Assembly (NCBI GenBank): GCA_029582155.1
Contig: CM055901.1
Location: 19,943,597-20,007,596, forward strand
DNA from: Panopea generosa
Lineage: Eukaryota; Mollusca; Bivalvia; Adapedonta; Hiatellidae
DNA: 64,000 nt
Direction: 5' to 3'
Shown: piece after piece, positions 55,570 to 64,000 of the stretch
Layout of the letters: each line of letters starts with the position of its first letter
Numbering within the stretch: the first letter of the stretch is position 1
Position numbers and translations under genes: made by a program
Notes under the pieces: generated by a model
Database searches by the model: none
Seen by the model: the letters and a program-made list of their open reading frames with translations, nothing else
Told to the model about the DNA's origin: nothing

Positions 55570-57735
55570 TCAAGAATCAGATCATTTTCGGTAGACGCTG
55601 GGAGGAAACTTTGTGATTCAGATTTACTTTCTTTTTGAAAATATGTCACTTTCTATGGGAAATACTGTATTTGAAACCTCTAAATGGAAAAATAAATGTA
55701 TTTTTTGTGAAAAATGGATGACTTTGAGTGTAATAGAGAAGTGTCACACAGGCAAAACCAAACTTGAAGCTAAAACAGTAAAGCAAATAGGGCAATGAGA
55801 CTGAGCAGCTGAAAATTTGTCATGGAAATGTTGGAATCAGGATTTATTCAATTCAATGGAAGGAACACAAAGTGAGATCATCTATTTAACTGAAAAAGAA
55901 ATGATCATGTATGCAAATATGCTTTGCTGCATCATGTGATAAGACTTGATTTTAGCCATCTGTCTCAAAATCCTGGCTAAAATGAATAGAAGTTTGCACT
56001 GAAAAACACTTGAAAGTCATACAGAGAGACAGTGATGCTAATATATCACAACAAAAGCATGTCTAGAGCATTCACTGCATCCAGATTTCATGATTCATGG
56101 TAGTTAAACCATTTTTTTGTGTTAGAAACTCATTATTTATGTATAATTCATACCCCACCCACATAAAAATGGTAACATTGTCACGATACTGTTTCCACTC
56201 TTTAGCGCATACTTTTTGACAATACGGTTGGTCGCGTATGAGCAATATTGTTTTTATGTCGCTGTTAATCAATTAATATTATATTGATCATGAATTATGG
56301 AGAAATTTCCTGTTTCATTATTTTGTCATTGATATTTGTTATCAACAGCTCTGTATCCAGTTTTCGATATACCGACCGCCAAACTGTCGCGTTTCATTTT
56401 AATGGTATGGCGTATGACTGCCATTTTTGTTTTACTGTCATTTTTTTTCTCCTCATTGTTGATAGTTATGCGGCTGGGTCTGGCTTATACACAGTATTTA
56501 CCTACACTTGGACATTAAGGTAAATTGTAAAATGCGACATCTTTGAAATGACGCGAAACAGATTCGCGTAATAATTTCTCAGCGTTTAGTTAACCTGTGC
56601 TTGAAACTTTTGTACCATCATCTGATTTCTTTCGGTTGTTCTTCTTACTTTTTTGTCAAATAAAAATACATGGTGCTTGCTATAGAATATAGATTTTTCT
56701 CATTGAAGATGATGTTTTTTCAATGTCTGTTATTGAATGTGTACAATATTTTTCTCCACATTCAACAGTATAGCATTCTCCAATATGACAATTTCTAATT
56801 TTCATATAATTATTGCAACAACTCTATTTTAACTGCCCATTTTTTTATGCCAGTTTTGGAAAATCTGTAAAGTAACGAGTCATCTCGCGACAAATATTTC
56901 TTATCGCGATATTCTTTGATATATTTATTTCAAACTAATTTGTCGTAAAGAGATGTGCTTTAGCAAACCGTCTTTTTGCAATGAGCTTATCGGTCCAGCC
57001 AAATATGCTGTATCCATATTTTGTCTCATTTTCATTCATCGTTTCATTTTCTTGCTTTAAAGTGATTTTCATCAACACTTTACTTTCATTTGCAATTTTT
57101 ATTGATAAAATAAACAAAATAGTATTGGAATTTAATATACGCCTAATAGATACCTCAATTGGTAAGGAATATATTCATAGTTGATAATGAATCTAATGCA
57201 TGTACAAAAGTATGTTATTCATTCATGTATTGAAAAAGGGGGCATGGTTAGTGTCAGTGACATGCAAATTTTTGCTGGGCACCTTCAAACATTAATATTT
57301 GTTTGTTATAGATATAAAAAAAGTCAAATATATAGTTTTGCAACAAAACAGAGCATTATTTGAAACAAAAACAACTATTTATCCATATATGGTCATGTAT
57401 TTTGACACTTAAGTTATGTAATGTTGCATATACAATAAAATGAATATGCAGTCAGATAGATACACTATAGGAGGCAATACAAAAACATTTTCAAAGTATT
57501 TCTTTTTCTAGAATTATTTTTATTAAGGTACAATGGCTAAAAAAATTTGGCAGTTTTTCCTGTTTTCGAGTTGTCCGAAACTGATTTATGCATGTGTGAC
57601 CGCCATCTTATTTTGGTGCAGGAATTCGAAAACAGTTGCGCGATGAATTCAAAAGGCGTACGTTTATATTTAGAAATGGTAAAGGTTTGTTCGACAAAAA
57701 TTTCAGTCACATGTCATGACAATTTCTACTCTTCA
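55570..57735 (+). other. 2.2-kb interior between the U2 copies
   Basis: No transposase, integrase or reverse transcriptase motif is seen; frames at 55613, 56284, 56336 and 56981 are short. 'CGCGTA', 'CGCGAC' and 'TCGCGA' are unusually frequent between 56230 and 56930. It begins TTCAAGAATC and ends CTCTTCAA. Not recognised as any host gene. Confidence 0.5.
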
Positions 57736-58194
57736 AGGTCTCACTGAACAATTACCTCCCTTTGCATGACGGTAGCAAGATTATTACGCCCAAGAAATTA
57801 GAGCTGTGTAAAGCGGTTGGGTAATTTTTTTTTTAAAAATGCATAAAATGTCACATTTCTTTGTGCATATGGGAACATTGGAACATTTTCATGATTTCTG
57901 CAAAGTTTGGGTGACCCTGGGAACTGTTTGATGATGCTATAACAGTTTAAAGATGCGTAGTGATACACTGCAACAAATGGGCAGAATTGTCAAAAATGAA
58001 GGGGTGCCATCAAACCATCGAAATTGTGAAAAAGCAACCTGGTCAACCCCATGTTTTTTTCTGCATATTTGGACCAACAGAGGACTATCTATGGGAATAA
58101 GGCACTTTTAGAACCATTGTTAATGTATCCAGTGTTCCAGAAGTGCATGTCTCTATATGTAGAACAGTACAAAATTAATTGGTGTGTGAGACGT
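57736..58194 (+). mobile_element. 459-bp unit U2, right copy
   Basis: Same orientation as the left copy. TTCAA (57732-57736) is at the inner border and TATA (58194-58197) at the outer border, so flanks mirror those of the left copy. Confidence 0.8.
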
Positions 58195-58496
58195 ATAATC
58201 TACTTAAGTTGGGTAACTCAAGGTGAGTCAGGTAAGTGATATAGGGCCATCTTGGCCCTCTTGTTAACTTAACTGTTTTAACCCACCTGTGTCGAAATTT
58301 GCTATATTTAGTAGTGTTATTACAGCAAATCGTTGCAACCGTTCTTTAAAGTTCTCTGTTAAAGGTTCAGTTTGTATCAATATGATGTGTGTTGAATGCC
58401 CTTGAAGGGATTTCCAGTTTTGTTGCTAAGATATACCATGTAAGGAAATATAAAAATACTACATATATTATATATATATATATAAACATGACTATT

Positions 58497-59905
58497 CAGT
58501 GCTCCAAGAATAGGATAGCCTGATGCCCGGGGCTTGTCAAATCTGGATCTGGGCATGTGCCTTTTTCAAAGTTACTTGCCTGTCGGGTTTGTCTTAAAAA
58601 TCGGACAAGCTAGTTTTCACTATACACAGGTCTGCAAATATCTCTGTATGATACGACACAGGTCAAACTGTTGTTTATGGACCATAACTAATCAGTATAA
58701 ACAATTGACCCTTGCAGTGTTTATCACACCACATGCCCGATAATGCGACTTTGGAAAACCTCTCATGCATATTCATTCATCTATTTTTATTCCTCTAATG
58801 TGATTGGTGGATAGCTTTGAATATAAATTAATGTATTTTTAATAACCACTCTGATTGGTCAGATATCTACGACCAAGGTACACGTTTCTTACGACCTATC
58901 CGAGCAAACAATAAAAAATAGACAATGACGTATAATATTTGCAGGTGTCTGTCAAATTCTCCATTATGAAGAGTATAAAATTATCTCCCTTTGCCAAAAT
59001 GGTAACAATTTCTAAAATCTGATTATGTTTTTGCAGATAATTTGTGATCGATTGCGTTATGTAAAATGTCAGCGTTAGGCTCTGGTAATTTTATAAATGT
59101 TCCGTAGATTTACAATAATTGGAACTGTATGTCTATAAATTTTCCACTGAAAGTTGATATTTAAATTGAGGGTACAGGAAAGAAAAATGTTGGTGGGGTA
59201 TTATAATAATAAACTTATTGCTTTTTGGTTGTGTAGTTTCAGCGTATAATTTTCATTTGCATGATTTAAATATAGTATTGAAAACAACAATTAAGATCAA
59301 TTATGTGTGTGTTTTTTTTTAATATTTGAAATAAAGTTGACTAGTTGCACTTTCTAGATATTTGAAGGCTATCATAGTTTGCATTTATTTATCATATTGC
59401 CAAGTTCTCTTGGATGGACTGAATAGCTTTGTAGGCTTGACATTGCAATTATTGTATATTATGACAGCAATAATTAGAAAAGGAAGAGAAATATATTTAA
59501 AATAATGTTTTAAATATACTCCTGCTCCCACACTGCCACTGAATTGACAGAACAGAAATGATAGTCAATTAAGAACAAAGATTAAATACAACATAATAAG
59601 TTTGGCATACTGATAGAGACGTAGTCAGTTCTCCCAAAATTCTCGTCACTACTCCCGGTCTTATTCAAACCCTAAAACTTGTGATTTAGACATGCATAAT
59701 GTTAAGGGGAGATAACCCTACATAAAATAAATATATTTAAGTCTATGTTTACATATTTCATATTATATCGCAAGGTGTATTGGTAATAAAAATCTGGGCA
59801 TGTGAACCGTTGATCAGGGCTATTTATTTTTCAGCCAGGGCAAGTTGGTTTTTTTAACCTACTTGCACTGGGCCAGTCCCGAAATTTTTTTTTCTTGGAG
59901 CACTG
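58497..59905. mobile_element. 1.4-kb hAT-like element, relative of 15.8-19.1 kb
   Basis: Ends 'CAGTGCTCCAAGAA' and 'TTCTTGGAGCACTG' are perfect 14-bp inverted repeats. Interior is the reverse complement of 15840-16420 and 18780-19130, for example 'GCTTGACATTGCAATT' against 'CAATGGCAATGTCAAGC' and 'GTGGGAGCAGG'-type words. It keeps 'GGACAAGCTAGTTTTCAC' but its ends differ from those of the other copy. Flanks 'TGACTATT' and 'CAGTATTT' are only loosely alike. No transposase frame. Confidence 0.75.
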
Positions 59906-59983
59906 CAGTATTTGTGAGAATACAAAACATATCTACATAATTATGTATATAAATAAATATGACTATTTAACCATAAGTGGTGG

Positions 59984-60235
59984 TCGTCTATGGCTGAGTG
60001 GTTTAAGGCGCAGACTCAAGATCACTTACCTCTCACCGCTAAGGTCATAGGTTTGAGTCCTACTTGCTAAAAAAAAAACTTATATGAGAAAGTTTGCAAG
60101 TTACTTGCAGAAGGACAGTAATTCTACTCAGATTCATTCTGAGGTCTTCCTCCACCAATAAAACTGGATATGCCACATATATCCTGAAATATATAAAATT
60201 GTGCTAAACCCGATTAAAACAAAGCCTAAGTGATT
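59984..60235 (+). mobile_element. SINE family B, best-preserved copy
   Basis: Head 'CTATGGCTGAGTGGTTTAAG' (box A with the TGGCTGAGTGG core) and 'GGTCATAGGTTTGAGTCC' (B box), separated as in a tRNA-Leu/Ser with a long variable arm. Then an A run, 'GAGAAAGTTTGCAAGTTACT', 'CTACTCAGATTCATTCTGAG', 'CCTCCACCAATAAAACTGG' and tail 'AACCCGATTAAAACAAAG'. Confidence 0.85.
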
Positions 60236-61334
60236 AAAATAGTTAATTTACTATATGGAACAGTTCTGTCCCCTGGGGGTTTTCCCATAGGTACAAACAT
60301 GATCAGTGTCATTGTTTATTAAAAATAATTTAAGAAATAAACTGCATTATCCTAGCTGACTCATTGTTTTTACCCAGATGACGCAACAGCTCAGATCGAT
60401 CTGTGTACTTAGACACCTCACTAACCAATTTGGTTAGTTACTATAGCGCCTGTTCAAGTGCTACCCAGGCTATATTAAATTTGATTTAGGCATCTATGTT
60501 CCGAAAGTCGGCAGATCAATCCCTCCCAGCCAGGAATTTTATTGCCTCTTATTAACTGCAAAAACTCTAGTATTTTTTTATTTTTTTATTTTTTTTTTTA
60601 ATTTCAATCACTGAAAAGTGATCCATTTAATCACCCCGTATTAGGTCTGTGAGGGTCGGGGTGGGCCATCCCTCAACAAACCGTACAAATATATATATCA
60701 GTCAAGTTGAAACATACATTCATATATATATATACATTGAAAGGAAAAAGAAAGCATACATTTTGGTTTTTAAAATTATTTCATTATTGAATAAGTTTAT
60801 TCATGTGATGGAAAAATGAACTGATTTTTCTTATTGTTTTGCTTTGAAATGAATTAAATGTTTGTTTTTTGATTCAACAGTATGAAGAAATATAAATATA
60901 CAAAAATTATATGCAATACATTTATTGTTCCTTGACCTGTCGCGTTTATAGGTATGTATACTTTCTTTTTCCTTTCACCGAATACACATATATACATTAA
61001 TCTTAAAGGGACACACCAGTCTCAACAAGTTATAGACTGTAGCTCGAGCTAAAACAAAAATCAAGAGGAAATAAAATTTAATTTGACACAGCAGATGATA
61101 GTATAAGAAAAATTATAATGTGAAAATTATAATGTATTTATGAGGTTTTAATGGTGTATAAAGTTGGTCTTCTTCATACCATGTTGGCTGGTGTTAAGAT
61201 TTGGTGTCCATGATTTCTAGATTGTCTGTGGTGCATTCTTGGGGTATTCCCCAACAGTGTTAAGCAAGTTATATATTAGAATTTTATTATATTTTCATGT
61301 CTAATGTGGTATTACACATCACACACCACTTTTA
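60236..61334. other. Non-coding, nothing firmly recognised
   Basis: Has T-rich runs near 60570-60605, 'GTGAGGGTCGGGGTGGGCC' near 60648 and 'AAAGGGACACACCAGTCTC' near 61006, which may be the end of an unrecognised element. Confidence 0.4.
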
Positions 61335-61775
61335 AATTTCCCATAGGGCCCCATTGTAACATTATTGTCAACAACCCTGAAAAATCTAAATCTGCAGCAC
61401 GTGTCTGGGCTCAAATTTTGCACTGGTTCAAGAACTGCAACTATGAACGAAAAAAACAACATATTTTGACCAGGGTTTATTTTATATGATGTTTTTGTGA
61501 CACCTGTTCATTTCCAGAGTAATATTATGTCAACAATTTACCAACAATATGATTCAACCCATCAAGTCTAAAATGACACAGAAATCTGGTCTCAGCACAT
61601 TTTCTGAGGTGATTTCTAAATTATTTATTATTTAACGCAAGGTAAAAATAAATGAAACTTTGCAATATAAAGTTCTGAAAAAGAAACAAAAGGGTAACTA
61701 TGTTTTTTACTACTACTTCCTTTATATGTAGGTCCAGAATATTCAAGGGAGATAATACTGTTGTGAGTCCTGCAA
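61335..61775 (+). repeat. Dispersed repeat G, copy 2
   Basis: Same orientation and order of words as 28120-28590, ending 'GGTCCAGAATATTCAAGGG' and 'GAGATAATACTGTTGTGAGT'. Small deletions at 61545-61600 relative to copy 1. Confidence 0.7.
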
Positions 61776-61889
61776 TTTTTCCGGAAAACATTGGGTCAGA
61801 CAAAAATTATATTCAACTGGTAATAAACAAATATTCACTAATCAGTATATTTTATTTTGTGAAATTTTTTATTTAGGGTCCTTCATTGG

Positions 61890-61985
61890 CGAGTGGCCCA
61901 AGGTGCCATCTTATGATCACTTACCGTCACCGCTAAGGTCGTTGGTTTGAGTCCGGCTTGTTCCGAAAACTTTAAACCTCATTCA
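61890..61985 (+). mobile_element. SINE family B head only
   Basis: 'GGCGAGTGGCCCAAGGTGCC' and 'AAGGTCGTTGGTTTGAGTCC' are the two promoter boxes; the body is missing after 'CTTGTTCCGAAAACTTT'. Confidence 0.65.
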
Positions 61986-62209
61986 AAAAAATAAAAAATT
62001 GAAATGTTTGAGAAATGACATAATTAGTGTGAATGACATAATCAGTGTGAGAGTGTGGTTTTATTGCAAAATGCGCTGGACTAATGGTGAATTCAATAGA
62101 CTTAACAGGTATGCCTCTTACTGATTATTATATAGACAATATGAATATTACATATTGTATAAGATACTGGTACAGTGTGTAATATTTATATGGAAAATTA
62201 TTTATACAG

Positions 62210-62479
62210 AATCAGCAACAAGGGCAGATAAATCATCAGCACCATCCGGGATGTTTAAACCTCTTCAAGGGAGTGAACTGCAGGACAGGCTCAAAGAAAA
62301 GTATGGCAGTGTTGACGATGACAGTGTTAGTGTGAAAACAGAACATTTATCTGATTTGGTATTCCATGGTAAATCGTCAGGCACCAGACTGGGCAGCGGT
62401 GGTTCTGGTTCCAGGTCTAACAAATCAGGGGGTCAGTCAAAAAAAGGTGTTGTTGCAACAGGAGGGGAACCAGTAAAAG
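62210..62479 (+). CDS. Second exon of the Tudor-domain gene (Ser/Gly/Lys-rich linker)
   Basis: After acceptor 'TTTATACAG' the exon gives AA, which completes the codon begun by the final G of 54235 (Glu). It reads SATRADKSSAPSG, MFKPLQGSELQDRLKEKYG, SVDDDSVSVKTEHLSDLVF, then GSGGSGSRSNKSGGQSKKG and ends before donor 'AAAG|GTAAAA' (270 nt, phase 1 at both ends). The KPLQGSELQDRLKEKYG part could form a helix; the remainder looks disordered and may be a phosphorylation or methylation-rich linker. All three visible intron borders of this gene are phase 1, allowing exon skipping without frameshift. No named domain. The frame continuing past 62480 to 62613 is intron. Confidence 0.72.
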
Positions 62480-62808
62480 GTAAAAGTTTCATTTTAATAT
62501 TTTATTACTGTGATTATCTCATATTAAAACCATATTCTAGCAATTATAACACATCCCAGAGTATTATAGGCAGGCTGGTTTTGAGACCAAAATCCATGGG
62601 AGAAAACGTCTAACCCAAAATGATACGAAGGCATATTGAAATCTGATCTTTTGGCCAAATTGTCATCACGGATCATAGACATTAATCAGATAAATAATCT
62701 CTGGCCATTAGTGCAGAGCAATGTTTTATTGATTAATCAGATATTTCAGATGATCGATTTACAATTAAAACTGTGATACATTCATGATATTTTCTTTTTA
62801 ATAGAATA

Positions 62809-63131
62809 CTGTGAAATCATTAATTTTCATGGGGTATTAATTTTCTTGGATTTCGTGGGGAGCCTAGACAATGAAATCAAATACCACAAACTTAGTTTAA
62901 GCTATGTTGTGTTGTCAACATATAAATAATCTCTGTTTTCATATGCCTAGGTGCATCGCATTGTGGTAAATAAACCATCCTTTATTTATATATTCTCTTT
63001 CGTCATATTGCATATTGCATAACTTACTCTATTTTTGGAAATTGGGTTTCAACGAATTTAAGTCCTCACGAATATGTCTTTTAAGCGGAAACCACGAAAT
63101 TTCATACCCACAAAAATAAATGATTTCACAG
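62809..63131. mobile_element. MITE with 'CTGTGAAATCATT' ends, TA target
   Basis: Left 'CTGTGAAATCATTAATTTTC' and right 'AATAAATGATTTCACAG' are inverted repeats flanked by TA. Just inside, 'GGATTTCGTGG' and 'CCACGAAATTTC' also pair. About 323 bp, non-coding; it lies in the intron after the 62210 exon. Confidence 0.78.
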
Positions 63132-64000
63132 TAATGGAAAATTATTTTTTTATTTATCCTTAGAGGATAGAATGTTCATCTTAATCTTTGTCCATCAGGT
63201 TGGTAAATTGATCAGCTGCCTGACTTCATTTTCGTCTGATTATAAGAAAGAATGACAACTCTTACACAGTAATTAGTAAAATTCATCGACAAACAAATAT
63301 CCATAGTCGATGATTGTGCCGGTGACTTTCGGTAACACTTTTGCAATTGACCCAACGGAGGAATCACTTTTGCTTCACCCACTGGTCACGTGCCATTGTT
63401 TGTCCAAGTAAATACAATGAAATATTTACTTAGACATTATTTGTTTGTCTTAGGAAAATGGTGTCATCAACCAATATCAATCGCAGGTGCGATCACTGAC
63501 TTGTTTGATTGGCAGCCCGGTGTCAGGAATATTAATCAGAACACTGCCATTCATCAGCCAATCTATGATACCAAACACAATGGAGGCTCTGATTTCTTCC
63601 ATGGACAATCAACACTTAGTTTAAAATTATTAGGCATTGCTTCTATTCAATGTTTTACCAGTACATGTATTGCATTGAAACTTCCCATAAGACTTCTCAG
63701 TCATCAAACCTACTACAATAACTAAGTTTGATCAATCTTGCTTGAATACAATGCAAATTATGGCCCTTGTTTGACTTAGAAATTCTAGTTAAAATTTTGC
63801 GTGCAAGTGCCATCATAGTCCATATCTTGCTAGTTACTGGATGTATCTTATTGAAACTTCACGCAAGACTTTCCAGTCATCAAACCTACTAAAATAGCAA
63901 TTTGCTGATTTTAAAATATGGTTTGATTGGTAAAGGTATACCTGCTTTTCTTATGTTACATATAGATATCATGCACTGTTCTATGAAAAGCTAAAAAGTA
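63132..64000. other. Intron sequence with a ~190-bp partial tandem duplication
   Basis: 'TTGAAACTTCCCATAAGACT' and 'CAGTCATCAAACCTACTA' at 63675-63720 recur as 'TTGAAACTTCACGCAAGACT' and 'CAGTCATCAAACCTACTA' at 63850-63895. The 111-codon frame at 63390 (+) overlaps this repeat and has no domain, so I do not call it a gene. Confidence 0.5.

Larger units (their letters stand above)
54409..58263 (+). mobile_element. Host element ('AGCTCACAGGTGAGC' … 'GGCCCTCTTG') with three internal repeats and a nested composite
   Basis: Left end 'AGCTCACAGGTGAGC' and right end 'GATATAGGGCCATCTTGGCC' plus 'CTCTTG' match a repeat type I associate with molluscan genomes. Between 54520 and 54990 three diverged ~165-bp copies repeat 'AATGTTCCTTGGGTGACC' and 'ACCAAGTTTGTTCAA'. 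A 'GTCCGTCGTC'-rich patch lies near 54470. The element is split at 55112 by the U2 composite and resumes at 58195. It occupies the Tudor gene intron, sense strand uncertain. Confidence 0.6.

Noticed and set aside
59984-60065. Functional tRNA-Leu or tRNA-Ser gene
   Set aside because: Same reasoning: it is the head of SINE B, found in many decayed copies, and there is no acceptor-stem closure.
62480-62613. Extension of the Tudor-gene exon to an in-frame stop
   Set aside because: A good donor stands at 62480, and the following codons turn A+T-rich and lose protein-like composition.
63390-63725. 111-codon plus-strand open frame near the right edge
   Set aside because: Overlaps a local duplication and shows no domain; the adjacent copy is full of stops.

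Overview
This is a eukaryotic, intron-rich, A+T-rich window (about two thirds A+T by eye), most probably from a mollusc and likely a bivalve. The reasons are the very sparse short exons with GT/AG borders, the dense tRNA-derived SINEs and MITEs, the recurrent AGGGAGATAA motif, and an element running from 'AGCTCACAGGTGAGC' to 'GGGCCATCTTGGCCCTCTTG' that resembles a class I know as common in molluscan genomes. The species attribution is inference. There is no bacterial-type gene content.

Only three exons can be supported well. A minus-strand exon at 10756-10940 carries the start codon and first LRR segment of a LAP-family scaffold protein (Erbin / LRRC7-densin type); its remaining exons must lie to the left, beyond position 1, so the first 10.7 kb are intron, including a 3.9-kb satellite. 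Two plus-strand exons (54044-54235 and 62210-62479), joined in matching phase, encode an SMN/TDRD3-like Tudor domain followed by a low-complexity Ser/Gly/Lys linker; the gene continues on both sides. Two further exon-like stretches (45111-45302 minus, 47321-47516 plus) look coding but I cannot name them.

Everything else is repeats. Region by region: 1-2.7 kb, degenerate ~265-bp tandem repeat cut by a SINE; 4.2-8.1 kb, 65-bp satellite with 130-bp and 1,483-bp higher-order periods, seeded by the tRNA-like head of a SINE; 9.7-11.5 kb, MITEs, SINEs and the LAP exon; 12.9-14.6 kb, a VNTR with a 260-bp duplication; 15.3-19.2 kb, three transposons nested in one another, the innermost made of two identical 469-bp units; 21.3-24.7 kb, a second 65-bp satellite whose unit contains a tRNA box A; 24.9-36.6 kb, SINE/MITE graveyard with one well-bounded TIR element (34535-35772); 37.6-38.0 and 45.5-46.4 kb, 23-24-bp minisatellites; 46-53 kb, mostly unannotatable A+T-rich DNA; 53.9-62.5 kb, the Tudor gene, its 8-kb intron filled by a nested composite element, a hAT-like element and SINEs; 62.8-63.1 kb, a MITE.

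The most unusual signal is structural. Two unrelated elements (469-bp units at 16857/17881; 458-bp units at 55112/57736) share one layout: outer target site, unit, inner site, interior, the same inner site, unit, the same outer target site. Matching outer AND matching inner flanks are expected if a DNA circle carrying one copy joined a genomic copy (homologous recombination) or integrated replicatively (cointegrate-like); an ordinary LTR element does not predict the inner match. A second theme is that tandem arrays repeatedly start at, or are made from, tRNA-like SINE heads.
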